NCBI RefSeq assembly: GCF_002386445.1
Contig: NZ_DGIR01000046.1
Coordinates: forward strand, 101,171-165,170
Direction of reading: 5' to 3'
Origin: Pseudomonas sp. UBA4617
GTDB taxonomy: Bacteria; Pseudomonadota; Gammaproteobacteria; Pseudomonadales; Pseudomonadaceae
DNA: 64,000 nt
Shown here: in pieces, positions 34,422 through 44,842 of the stretch
Layout: each line of letters starts with the position of its first letter
Position numbering within the stretch: the first letter of the stretch is position 1
The notes under the pieces: generated by a model
Seen by the model: the letters and a program-made list of their open reading frames with translations, nothing else
What the model was told of the DNA's origin: nothing
The model's database searches: none
Program-made: the position numbers and the translations under genes

Positions 34422-35726
34422 ATGCGAGTTCTGGTACTTGGTAGCGGTGTGATCGGAACCGCCAGTGCCTACTACCTGGCCCGGCAAGGTTTCGAAGTGA
34501 CAGTGGTCGACCGCCAACCGGCGGTGGCCATGGAAACCAGTTTTGCCAACGCTGGCCAGATCTCGCCCGGCTATGCCTCGCCCTGGGCTGCACCGGGCGT
34601 GCCGCTGAAGGCCATCAAATGGCTGCTGGAGCGCCACGCCCCATTGGCCATCAAGCTCACCGGCGACGTCGACCAGTATCTGTGGATGGCGCAGATGTTG
34701 CGCAACTGCACAGCCAGCCGTTACGCGGTGAACAAGGAGCGCATGGTGCGCCTGTCCGAGTACAGCCGTGACTGCCTCGACGAGCTGCGGGCCGAAACCG
34801 GCATCGCCTATGAAAACCGCAGCCTGGGCACCACCCAGCTGTTCCGGACCCAGGCCCAGGTAGATGCCGCAGCCAAGGACATTGCCGTGCTCGAACAGTC
34901 CGGCGTGCCTTACGAGTTGCTCGACCGCGACGGCATTGCTCGTGTCGAGCCGGCCCTGGCTGGCGTGAAAGACATTTTGGCCGGCGCCCTGCGCCTGCCC
35001 AACGACCAGACCGGCGACTGCCAGCTGTTCACCACCAAGCTGGCCGACATGGCTACCAAGCTCGGCGTGGAGTTCCGCTTCGGCCAGGATATCCAGCGCC
35101 TGGACTTCGCCGGCGACCGCATCAATGGCGTATGGATCGACGGTAAGCTGGAAACCGCCGACCGCTACGTGCTGGCGCTGGGCAGCTACTCGCCGCAGAT
35201 GCTCAAGCCGCTGGGTATCAAGGCCCCGGTGTATCCACTGAAGGGCTATTCGCTGACCGTGCCGATCACCAACGCCGACATGGCCCCGACATCGACCATT
35301 CTCGACGAGACCTACAAAGTCGCGATTACCCGGTTCGACAACCGTATCCGTGTTGGCGGCATGGCTGAAATTGCCGGTTTTGACCTGTCACTGAACCCGC
35401 GTCGGCGCGAAACGCTGGAGATGATCGTCAACGACCTTTATCCTCGCGGCGGTGACTTGAGCCAGGCCAGCTTCTGGACCGGCCTGCGCCCGGCAACGCC
35501 GGACGGTACGCCGATCGTCGGTGCCACGGCGTTCCGCAACCTGTTCCTGAACACCGGCCACGGTACCTTGGGCTGGACCATGGCGTGCGGCTCCGGTCGC
35601 CTGCTGGCCGACCTGATTGCGCGCAAGAAGCCGCAGATCAGTGCCGAAGGCCTGGACATCTTCCGCTATGGCAACAGCCGGGAAGTGGCCAAGCATGGGC
35701 AGACTGCGCCGGTCCACCAGCAGTAA
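34422..35726 (+). CDS. dadA: D-amino acid dehydrogenase small subunit
   Basis: DadA oxidises D-alanine and other D-amino acids to keto acids and feeds electrons to the quinone pool. The 434-residue protein opens with the FAD motif VLGSGVIGTASAYYLA (GSGVIG at 7-12), and has the family feature GRPATPDGTPIVG-like (LRPATPDGTPIVG) and GHGTLGWTMACGSG near the C-terminus. dadX follows 141 bases later with REP elements between. Together they use L-alanine via racemisation. Confidence 0.97.
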   Translation: MRVLVLGSGVIGTASAYYLARQGFEVTVVDRQPAVAMETSFANAGQISPGYASPWAAPGVPLKAIKWLLERHAPLAIKLTGDVDQYLWMAQMLRNCTASRYAVNKERMVRLSEYSRDCLDELRAETGIAYENRSLGTTQLFRTQAQVDAAAKDIAVLEQSGVPYELLDRDGIARVEPALAGVKDILAGALRLPNDQTGDCQLFTTKLADMATKLGVEFRFGQDIQRLDFAGDRINGVWIDGKLETADRYVLALGSYSPQMLKPLGIKAPVYPLKGYSLTVPITNADMAPTSTILDETYKVAITRFDNRIRVGGMAEIAGFDLSLNPRRRETLEMIVNDLYPRGGDLSQASFWTGLRPATPDGTPIVGATAFRNLFLNTGHGTLGWTMACGSGRLLADLIARKKPQISAEGLDIFRYGNSREVAKHGQTAPVHQQ

Positions 35727-35742
35727 CAGCCTGTACCGGCCT

Positions 35743-35825
35743 GTTCGCGGCTTAAAGCCGCTCCCACAGGGGGCCGCATGCCCCCGGACAGTGTGTCCCT
35801 TGTAGGAGCGGCTTCGGCCACGAAG
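35743..35825. repeat. Inverted pair of REP elements between dadA and dadX
   Basis: TTCGCGGCTTAAAGCCGCTC from 35744 and the inverted GTAGGAGCGGCTTCGGCCAC from 35802 are REP units with the TCCCACA and TGTAGGA tails facing each other. Their place inside the dadAX operon may reduce dadX expression relative to dadA or protect the dadA mRNA 3' end. Confidence 0.75.
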
Positions 35826-35867
35826 AACCCGACACCGTTTTAACCTGTGAACCATAAGGCAGCCGCC

Positions 35868-36941
35868 ATGCGTCCCGCCCGCGCCCTGATCGACCTCCAG
35901 GCCCTGCGCCACAACTACCGTCTGGCCCGTGAACTGACCGGTGCCAAAGCTCTCGCCGTGATCAAGGCCGATGCCTACGGCCATGGTGCCGTGCGCTGTG
36001 CGCTGGCCCTGGAAGCAGAAGCCGATGGCTTTGCCGTGGCCTGTATCGAGGAGGCGCTGGAGCTACGCGCCGCCGGTATCAAGGCGCCGGTGCTGCTGCT
36101 GGAAGGTTTTTTCGAGGCCAGCGAACTGGCGCTGATCGCCGAGCACAACCTGTGGTGCGTGGTGCATTCGCTATGGCAGCTGGAAGCGATCGAGCAAACC
36201 CAGTTGCACAAGCCGCTCACCGTCTGGCTCAAGCTCGACAGCGGCATGCACCGTGTCGGCCTGCACCCCAAGGACTACCACGAGGCCTACCAGCGTCTGC
36301 TGGCCAGTGGCAAGGTCGCGCGCATTGTGCTGATGAGCCACTTCGCCCGTGCCGACGAGCTGGATGCTGACGCCACCGCCCAGCAGATCGCCGTATTCGA
36401 GGCCGCCCGCCAGGGCCTGGCCGCCGAATGCAGCCTGCGCAACTCGCCCGGTGTGCTGGGTTGGCCGCAGGCACCCAGTGACTGGGTACGCCCGGGCCTG
36501 ATGCTGTACGGGGCCACGCCGTTCGAAGTGGTCCAGGCCGAAGCCGAGCGCCTGCAGCCAGTGATGACCCTGCAATCGCGGGTGATCAGCGTGCGCGAGC
36601 TGCCGGCTGGCGAGCCGGTGGGCTATGGCGCCAGGTTCATCAGCCCGCGGCCGACCCGCGTGGGCGTGGTCGCCATGGGTTATGCCGATGGTTACCCACG
36701 CCAGGCACCGAATGGCACCCCGGTGCTGGTCGCCGGCAAGCGCACGCAGCTGATCGGCCGTGTGTCGATGGACATGCTCAACGTCGACCTGACCGACATA
36801 CCGGAAGCGACCGTCGGCAGCCCCGTCGAACTCTGGGGCAAGCATGTGCTGGCCAGCGAGGTGGCAGCCCAGGCTGGCACCATTCCTTACCAGATCTTCT
36901 GCAACCTGAAGCGGGTACCGCGGGACTACTGCGGCGAATGA
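35868..36941 (+). CDS. dadX: Catabolic alanine racemase
   Basis: DadX interconverts L- and D-alanine for catabolism. The 357-residue PLP enzyme has the Schiff-base Lys33 in AVIKADAYGHG and the second catalytic base Tyr253 in VGYGARF. The start MRPARALIDLQ at 35868 gives the same length as known DadX; a GTG at 35847 would add seven residues. It lies after dadA and before the PauR-like gene. Confidence 0.95.
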   Translation: MRPARALIDLQALRHNYRLARELTGAKALAVIKADAYGHGAVRCALALEAEADGFAVACIEEALELRAAGIKAPVLLLEGFFEASELALIAEHNLWCVVHSLWQLEAIEQTQLHKPLTVWLKLDSGMHRVGLHPKDYHEAYQRLLASGKVARIVLMSHFARADELDADATAQQIAVFEAARQGLAAECSLRNSPGVLGWPQAPSDWVRPGLMLYGATPFEVVQAEAERLQPVMTLQSRVISVRELPAGEPVGYGARFISPRPTRVGVVAMGYADGYPRQAPNGTPVLVAGKRTQLIGRVSMDMLNVDLTDIPEATVGSPVELWGKHVLASEVAAQAGTIPYQIFCNLKRVPRDYCGE

Positions 36942-37050
36942 GACGCTGAAGCGGACAGGTCAGGGGACTGTGTGTTGTAAATACTGAACGGCATTGCCAT
37001 GATATCGTTCACATCCACCCCCTTTTCCACCGTTTCAGGAGGCTCCAGCT

Positions 37051-37599
37051 TTGGACGTCGGCGAACGACTGCAAGCCATCCGCAAGCTCAAGGGCCTGTC
37101 CCAGCGTGAGCTCGCCAAGCGTGCCGGGGTGACCAACAGCACAATCTCGATGATCGAGAAGAACAGCGTGAGCCCTTCGATCAGCTCGCTGCGCAAGGTG
37201 TTGAGTGGCATCCCCATGTCCATGGTCGAGTTCTTCTCGGTCGAGCTGGAACCTGAAAGCCCCACGCAGATCGTCTACAAGGCCCATGAGCTGATCGATA
37301 TCTCGGACGGTGCAGTGACCATGAAGCTGGTCGGCAAGTCGCACCCCAACCGTGCCATCGCTTTTCTCACCGAGGTGTACCCACCAGGTGCCGACACCGG
37401 TGCCGAAATGCTCACCCACGATGGCGAGGAAACCGGCATCCTGCTGGAAGGCCGCCTGGAGCTGGTGGTCGGCAACGAAATCTTCATCCTCGAGGAAGGC
37501 GACAGCTACTACTTCGAAAGCACCCGCCCGCACCGCTTCCGCAACCCGTTCGACCGGCCGGCGCGGTTGATCAGCGCGGCGACCCCATCGAACTTTTGA
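37051..37599 (+). CDS. XRE-cupin repressor, PauR/PuuR type
   Basis: A 182-residue regulator with an N-terminal Xre helix-turn-helix (residues about 5-60, LSQRELAKRAGVTNSTISMIE) and a C-terminal cupin ligand domain (EMLTHDGEETGILLEGRLEL). This architecture and its place between dadX and the cytochrome gene match PauR, the repressor of gamma-glutamyl polyamine genes, so it probably controls the ligase, amidotransferase and oxidase encoded 4-30 kb away. TTG is the start, with AGGAGG at 37037-37042. Confidence 0.88.
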   Translation: MDVGERLQAIRKLKGLSQRELAKRAGVTNSTISMIEKNSVSPSISSLRKVLSGIPMSMVEFFSVELEPESPTQIVYKAHELIDISDGAVTMKLVGKSHPNRAIAFLTEVYPPGADTGAEMLTHDGEETGILLEGRLELVVGNEIFILEEGDSYYFESTRPHRFRNPFDRPARLISAATPSNF

Positions 37600-37648
37600 T
37601 CCAGCGCAGTGCATTGATTCGGCAATACCCCTTTCCCGTGTAGGGTCG

Positions 37649-37677
37649 TTTCACGGCGTCCGGGTTCCCGCTATACT
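37649..37677 (+). promoter_or_regulatory. Sigma-70 promoter of the cytochrome c5 gene
   Basis: TTTCAC (37649-37654), a 17-base spacer and TATACT (37672-37677). The start point would be near 37684, giving a short leader before the GTG at 37736. Confidence 0.65.
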
Positions 37678-37735
37678 TTTCAGCGCTCGCCGATTCGTGG
37701 CCGCGAGCGTGATTAGCCACCATGAGGGTGTTCGC

Positions 37736-38158
37736 GTGAACCAAATCAAGAAGATGCTGGCCGTACCAGCAGCCGTATTCGCCCTCTGGGCAATGAGCGC
37801 AACCGCTGCGACCAATGACGACATCGCCAAGCGCCTGGAGCCGGTTGGCCAGGTGTGTGTGCAGGGCCAGGAATGCAAGGGCATGGAAGTGGCCGCTGCC
37901 GCAGGTGGCGGGGGCGCCAAGACACCGGACGAGATTATCGCCAAGCACTGCAACGCCTGCCATGGCTCTGGCCTGCTCGGCGCGCCGAAGATCGGCGACA
38001 CTGCAGCCTGGAAAGAGCGTGCCGACCATCAGGGCGGCCTGGACGGCATCCTGGCCAAGGCCATTACCGGTATCAACGCCATGCCGCCGAAAGGCACCTG
38101 CGCGGATTGTTCGGATGATGACCTCAAAGGAGCCATCAAGAAGATGTCCGGGCTGTGA
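37736..38158 (+). CDS. Cytochrome c5
   Basis: A 140-residue exported monohaem cytochrome: signal peptide to about residue 25 (AMSATAA), haem motif CNACH at 72-76, Met116 as probable sixth ligand in INAMPPKG, and the extra pair Cys122/Cys125 typical of the c5 class. Two more cysteines occur in the linker (41 and 47). It probably transfers electrons to oxidases. GTG start with GAGGG seven bases upstream. It lies after the PauR-like gene, as in P. aeruginosa from memory (cycB). Confidence 0.92.
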   Translation: MNQIKKMLAVPAAVFALWAMSATAATNDDIAKRLEPVGQVCVQGQECKGMEVAAAAGGGGAKTPDEIIAKHCNACHGSGLLGAPKIGDTAAWKERADHQGGLDGILAKAITGINAMPPKGTCADCSDDDLKGAIKKMSGL

Positions 38159-38177
38159 GTATCAGCTGAATTGCACA

Positions 38178-38209
38178 AGGCCCGCCTGATTCTGGCGGGC
38201 TTTGTTTTT
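38178..38209 (+). terminator. Rho-independent terminator after cytochrome c5
   Basis: GCCCGCC (38180-38186) pairs with GGCGGGC (38194-38200), followed by TTTGTTTTTA. Confidence 0.85.
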
Positions 38210-38287
38210 ATCGTGCCTGTACCGGCAACCAACGACTTCCGGCCCATGTCCAACCCCCTGAACCCATGGATGTCTCAGGAGGCCCCG

Positions 38288-40144
38288 ATGCACCTCTGCT
38301 CCATCGACCAGGCTGTCGAGCAGGTCCTGGCGCGCCTGCCAGCTCATATCCACATGGGCCTGCCGCTGGGCCTGGGCAAGCCCAACGCCTTCGTCAACGC
38401 GCTCTATGCCCGCATCCGTGAGCTGCCGGAACGGCAACTGACCATCTACACCGCGCTGTCCCTCGGTCGGCCGCCACTGGGTGATGGGCTGCAGCGGCGC
38501 TTTCTCGAGCCCTTCGTCGAGCGGGTCTTCGCCGACTACGAAGAGCTCGGCTACCTCGCCGACCTGCGTAACGGCAGCCTGCCGCCGAACATCCGTGTCG
38601 AACAGTTCTTCATGCAACCCGGCAGCCTGCTGCACAGCGAGGCAGCCCAGCAAGACTACATCAGCAGCAACTACAGCCACGCCGCGCGCGATATCAACGC
38701 CAAGGGCCTGAACCTGATTGCGCAACTGGTGGCGGCTACCCCGGAGCGGCCGGTGCATCTGAGCCTGGCCTGCAACCCCGACATCACCCTCGACCTGCTG
38801 CCGATGATCGCCAGGCGCCGTGCCGCAGGTGAAACCATCCTCATGCTCGGCCAGGTGCATGCCGAGCTGCCGTACATGCCAGGCGACGCCGAGCTGCCCA
38901 TGGATGCCTTCGACTTGTTGCTCGACGAAGCCGAACAGCGTCGCCTGTTCTCCACGCCGAACATGCCGGTCAGCACCCAGGATCATTGCATTGGCCTGTA
39001 CGCCAGCAGCCTGGTACGCGATGGCGGGACCCTGCAGATCGGCATTGGTGCCATGGGCGACGCGGTAGCCGCCGCCCTGCTGGCGCGCCAGGGCGACAAC
39101 GGCGGGTACCGTGCCGTACTCGCTGATCTGGATATAGGTCCATGGCAAGCGCTGGTCGAGCGCGAAGGCGGGCTGGGTGCTTTCGCCGAGGGGCTGTATG
39201 GCTGTAGCGAGATGTTCGTCAACGGCCTGCTGGTGCTGGCTGAAGCGGGCCTGCTGCGGCGCGCGGCGGATGCGCAAGGCAGCGTGCTGCACGGCGGCTT
39301 CTTCCTCGGCCCTCAGGCCTTCTACCAGCGCCTGCGCGACATGACGCTGGAACAGCGCGCACGGTTTGCCATGACCCGCATCAGCTTTATCAACGAGCTG
39401 TACGGGCAGGAGCAACTCAAGCGCCGTCAGCGCCGCGACGCGCGCTTCATCAATACTGTGTTCGGCATGACCTTGCTCGGTGCCGGAGTGGCCGACCAGC
39501 TGGAAGACGGTCGCGTACTCAGCGGCGTGGGTGGCCAGTACAACTTCGTTGCCCAGGGGCATGCGCTGGAGGGTGGGCGCTCGATCCTGCTGCTGCGTAG
39601 CTGGCGCGAGGCAGGCGGAGAGGTGACCTCGAATCTGTTCTGGACCTATGGCCACTGCACCATACCCCGGCACCTGCGCGATATCGTGGTGACCGAATAT
39701 GGCATTGCCGACTTGCGCGGGCAGACCGACAGCGAGGTGATTGCCCGTTTGCTGGCGGTGTGTGATTCACGGTTCCAGCAGGGACTGATCGAACAGGCCA
39801 AGGAGGCCGGCAAGCTCGCCCGGGATTTTCAACTGGAAGCACGCTTTACCGACAACACGCCGCAGCGCCTGGAGGCGACCAGGGCGCGGCATGCACGGCT
39901 GTTCCCGGAGTATCCGCTGGGCACGGACTTTACGGCTGAAGAGCGGGATCTGCTGCGCGCGCTGAACTGGTTGAAGAGCAAGTTCAAGCTGAGCGAGGTG
40001 CTGGAGCTGGGCAAGGCAGCACTGGATGCGCCGGGGCCCGAAGGGTACGAGCGGCATCTGGCGCGCATGGGCCTGGAGCGGACGCAGGGGCTGAAGGACG
40101 AACTGTATGTGCGGCTGCTGCTGGCAGGGTTGGCGGCGACCTGA
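38288..40144 (+). CDS. Acetyl-CoA hydrolase/transferase-family protein
   Basis: The 618-residue protein belongs to the acetyl-CoA hydrolase/CoA-transferase family. The C-terminal catalytic module is visible around residues 370-480: FINTVFGMTLLGAG, SGVGGQYNFVAQGH, and DLRGQTDSEV. It is about 100 residues longer than usual family members (near 500), with an N-terminal domain and a C-terminal extension. I use ATG at 38288 with CAGGAGG; the frame opens at 38171 inside the upstream terminator. CoA ester substrate is unknown; it stands between cytochrome c5 and xpt. Confidence 0.8.
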   Translation: MHLCSIDQAVEQVLARLPAHIHMGLPLGLGKPNAFVNALYARIRELPERQLTIYTALSLGRPPLGDGLQRRFLEPFVERVFADYEELGYLADLRNGSLPPNIRVEQFFMQPGSLLHSEAAQQDYISSNYSHAARDINAKGLNLIAQLVAATPERPVHLSLACNPDITLDLLPMIARRRAAGETILMLGQVHAELPYMPGDAELPMDAFDLLLDEAEQRRLFSTPNMPVSTQDHCIGLYASSLVRDGGTLQIGIGAMGDAVAAALLARQGDNGGYRAVLADLDIGPWQALVEREGGLGAFAEGLYGCSEMFVNGLLVLAEAGLLRRAADAQGSVLHGGFFLGPQAFYQRLRDMTLEQRARFAMTRISFINELYGQEQLKRRQRRDARFINTVFGMTLLGAGVADQLEDGRVLSGVGGQYNFVAQGHALEGGRSILLLRSWREAGGEVTSNLFWTYGHCTIPRHLRDIVVTEYGIADLRGQTDSEVIARLLAVCDSRFQQGLIEQAKEAGKLARDFQLEARFTDNTPQRLEATRARHARLFPEYPLGTDFTAEERDLLRALNWLKSKFKLSEVLELGKAALDAPGPEGYERHLARMGLERTQGLKDELYVRLLLAGLAAT

Positions 40145-40148
40145 AGCA

Positions 40149-40169
40149 CGGGGCCGCGCAGCGGCCCCG
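40149..40169. terminator. Bidirectional hairpin terminator
   Basis: CGGGGCCGC (40149-40157) pairs exactly with GCGGCCCCG (40161-40169) around GCA, between the convergent CoA-hydrolase-like and xpt genes. Confidence 0.75.
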
Positions 40170-40176
40170 ATGGGCA

Positions 40177-40749
40177 TTACTCGATGAAAGTCACTACACC
40201 ACCTTCCAGCGACTTCACCCGAGCCAGCGATTCAACGCGGTAGCCCTGGCTGTCCAGCTCGGCACGGCCGCCCTGGAACGACTTCTCGATGACGATGCCC
40301 AGGCCGGCCACGGTCGCTCCGGCCTGCTTGATGATCGAGATCAGTGCTTGCGACGCCTTGCCGTTGGCCAGGAAGTCGTCGATCACCAGGACCCGGTCGC
40401 TGCTGTTGAGGTGGCGTGGCGAAATGGCCACGGTGTTCTCGGTCTGCTTGGTGAAGGAATACACCGAGGCGGTCAGCAGGTTTTCGGTCAGGGTCAGCGA
40501 CTGGTGCTTGCGGGCGAAGATCACCGGCACGCCCAGCTTCAGGCCGGTCATCACCGCCGGGGCTATCCCTGAGGCCTCGATGGTGACGATCTTGGTCACG
40601 CCGGCGTCGGCGAACAGGCGGGCGAACTCGTCACCGATCAGCTGCATCAGCGCTGGGTCGATCTGGTGGTTGAGAAACGCATCGACTTTGAGAACCTGAT
40701 CGGAAAGCACGATGCCTTCTTCGCGAATCTTCTGGTGCAGTGCTTCCAC
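40177..40749 (-). CDS. xpt: Xanthine phosphoribosyltransferase
   Basis: Xpt salvages xanthine with PRPP to XMP. The 190-residue product has the PRPP motif VLVIDDFLANGKAS and the family start EALHQKIREEGIVLSDQVLKVD. It uses a GTG at 40749 with GAGG eight bases upstream; the frame extending to 41145 is antisense to rep. No purine riboswitch is evident in the 61-base spacer upstream. Confidence 0.94.
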   Translation of the reverse strand: MEALHQKIREEGIVLSDQVLKVDAFLNHQIDPALMQLIGDEFARLFADAGVTKIVTIEASGIAPAVMTGLKLGVPVIFARKHQSLTLTENLLTASVYSFTKQTENTVAISPRHLNSSDRVLVIDDFLANGKASQALISIIKQAGATVAGLGIVIEKSFQGGRAELDSQGYRVESLARVKSLEGGVVTFIE

Positions 40750-40810
40750 TGTGTTTACCTCGAAACAAAGGTGGCCGCTGTACGCGGCAATAGTAAAGAG
40801 TAATGGTTGA

Positions 40811-42820
<2,010 letters not shown>

Positions 42821-43043
42821 GCTAGAAACCGGGGTCGCCAGAAAATAGCCGCGCATTCTATCAGGCATGGGGCCGTTGTGGCGCGACCGTCTGACGTCTG
42901 AGTCAGACTTTTGTGGGAGCCCCGGTATTAGTGCGACTAATGCAAGGTACTGAAAAAAACGTATTTGCCGGCTGAGTCCGTTTCGCGCAGGATGCACGAC
43001 AAAATGCGTCGGGACGCTACGACAGCTTTTGCGCTCACAAATT

Positions 43044-43058
43044 TAAAAATCATTCTCA
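43044..43058. promoter_or_regulatory. Candidate Fur box
   Basis: TAAAAATCATTCTCA matches the 7-1-7 consensus TGATAATnATTATCA at 11 of 14 defined positions. It lies 59 bases before the start of the EAL-protein gene, where a promoter is expected, and about 220 bases from the divergent rep start. Confidence 0.55.
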
Positions 43059-43116
43059 TTTGTGCAGTAGCATACCCGAACTCTTCCGTTGCACCGTGAA
43101 GCCCTAAGGAGCCCGC

Positions 43117-44781
43117 TTGTCCACGCCTGTCGAACCTCTGCGTTTGCTGCTGTTGGCTGATGAGCCGGAATGGACCGTATTGCTGCGCGACTGCGTGCAG
43201 GCATTGGACGGTACTGCAGTGCTACTGACTGCGCCCAACTGGGAGGCGGTAGACAGCCTGTTCAGCCATGACCGCCAGGCTGTCGTACTCGCGACCCCGG
43301 CGCTACAGCCGGCACCCGCGCGTTGCGACCTGCCGACCATCCTGCTGCTCGAGCACGAGCCCGAGCTGCCACCCAGCGCCGTCAGCGATTGGCTGGTGCG
43401 CGAACAACTCAATGCCGACACCTTGCGCCGCTCGCTGCGCCATGTCCGCGAGCGCGGCGTGCTGGTGGCCACCTTGCAACGCCTGGCCGAGCAGGACCCA
43501 TTGACCGGCATCGCCAACCGCCAGGGCTTCCAGGCCTTGCTCACCGCGCGCCTGGCCGAGAACGAAGGCCGTGGCGTTGCTCTGGGCCATCTGGACCTGG
43601 ACAACTTCCGCCACGTCAATGATGCGCTTGGCCACCAGAGCGGTGACCGCCTGATCCTGCAAGTGGTGGCCCGCCTGAAGCAGCAGCTGGAGGCGGGCGA
43701 CCAGCTGGCCCGCCTGGGCAGTGATGAATTTGCCCTGCTGATCGACACCCGCCGTGACGCCAACCGCGCCGAGTGGATTGCCGAGCGCATTGTCGAAGCG
43801 TTGGCCGAGCCGTACTGGATCGACGGCGAAAGCCTGCTGCTGGGTTGCAGCCTGGGCCTGGCCCATGCGCGTGTCCAGGGCGGGGCCGACCCGCTGATGT
43901 GGCATGCGCACATTGCCATGCGCCAGGCCAAGGGTAGCCAGGGCTGTACTTTCCACGTGTTCAACGAGCGCATCAACCGCAATGCCCGCAGCCTTGCCGA
44001 TTTGGAGAGCGAACTGCGTCGCGCCTTGCGCCGTGACGAGCTGGAGCTGCACTACCAGCCCCGACTGAACCTGGCCGACGGGCGCATCGTCGGCCTGGAG
44101 GCGCTGGTGCGCTGGCGCCACGCCGAGCGTGGCCTGTTGCCGCCCAGCGAGTTCGTGCCGCTGGCCGAGCAGAGCGGGCTGATCGTACCGTTGGGCTACT
44201 GGGTCATTTCCCGTGCCCTGCGTGACATGCAGGCGCTGTGCGAGGGCGGGCTGGAGCCGCTGCACATGGCGGTCAACCTGAGTTTCCGGCAGTTCCAGGA
44301 CAGCCAGTTGCTGGCGACCCTGAGCCGCCTGATTATCGAGCATGGTGTCGATGCCCGCTGGCTGGAATTCGAACTGACCGAAACAGCAGTGATGCGCCGC
44401 AACGAGCTGGTACGCCAGACCATGGATGCCCTGGGGCGCCTGGGCGTTCGTTTCTCGCTTGATGACTTCGGCACCGGGTTCTCTTCGTTCGTACACCTCA
44501 ACAGCCTGCCGATCACCTTGCTCAAGGTGGACCGCAGCTTTGTGGCCGAAATGGAAATGCGTGAGGAGAACCGCAAGCTGGTGCACGCCATGATCAACCT
44601 GGCGCACAACCTCAACCTCGAGGTGGTTGCCGAGGGGGTAGAGAGTGAAGAGCAACTGGCCTTGTTGCGCGGGTTCGGTTGTGACCAGGTGCAAGGGTTT
44701 TTGGTCAGCAAGCCGCTGCCGGTGGGCGAGTTGATGGAGTTCTTGCTGGATTACAGCAAGCCGAAGCTGGTCAGTCTGTGA
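43117..44781 (+). CDS. GGDEF-EAL protein, likely c-di-GMP phosphodiesterase
   Basis: A 554-residue protein: an N-terminal receiver-like domain without a clear phospho-Asp site (1-115), a GGDEF domain with a degenerate GSDEF (201-205), and a complete EAL domain with EAL at 328-330, NLSFRQF, ELTE, DDFGTGFSS (449-457), KVDRSF and a QGFLVSKPL end. It should degrade c-di-GMP; the GGDEF part may be regulatory. The position after rep fits P. aeruginosa ProE, from memory. TTG start with AAGGAG six bases upstream; a candidate Fur box lies at 43044. Confidence 0.92.
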   Translation: MSTPVEPLRLLLLADEPEWTVLLRDCVQALDGTAVLLTAPNWEAVDSLFSHDRQAVVLATPALQPAPARCDLPTILLLEHEPELPPSAVSDWLVREQLNADTLRRSLRHVRERGVLVATLQRLAEQDPLTGIANRQGFQALLTARLAENEGRGVALGHLDLDNFRHVNDALGHQSGDRLILQVVARLKQQLEAGDQLARLGSDEFALLIDTRRDANRAEWIAERIVEALAEPYWIDGESLLLGCSLGLAHARVQGGADPLMWHAHIAMRQAKGSQGCTFHVFNERINRNARSLADLESELRRALRRDELELHYQPRLNLADGRIVGLEALVRWRHAERGLLPPSEFVPLAEQSGLIVPLGYWVISRALRDMQALCEGGLEPLHMAVNLSFRQFQDSQLLATLSRLIIEHGVDARWLEFELTETAVMRRNELVRQTMDALGRLGVRFSLDDFGTGFSSFVHLNSLPITLLKVDRSFVAEMEMREENRKLVHAMINLAHNLNLEVVAEGVESEEQLALLRGFGCDQVQGFLVSKPLPVGELMEFLLDYSKPKLVSL

Positions 44782-44790
44782 CAACCTGGG

Positions 44791-44826
44791 GGAGGGCTTC
44801 GCCCTCCATCGCGAGGCATGGGCTGC
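44791..44826. terminator. Terminator hairpins between EAL and MATE genes
   Basis: GGAGGGC (44791-44797) pairs with GCCCTCC (44801-44807) around TTC. A second stem GGGCTGC/GCAGCCC follows from 44820. The genes are convergent (ends 44781 and 44843). Confidence 0.65.
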
Positions 44827-44842
44827 AAAGCAGCCCCAACGG

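Noticed and set aside
40750..40810. Purine riboswitch before xpt
   Set aside because: The spacer to rep is only 61 bases and shows no three-stem aptamer; such riboswitches are typical of Firmicutes.
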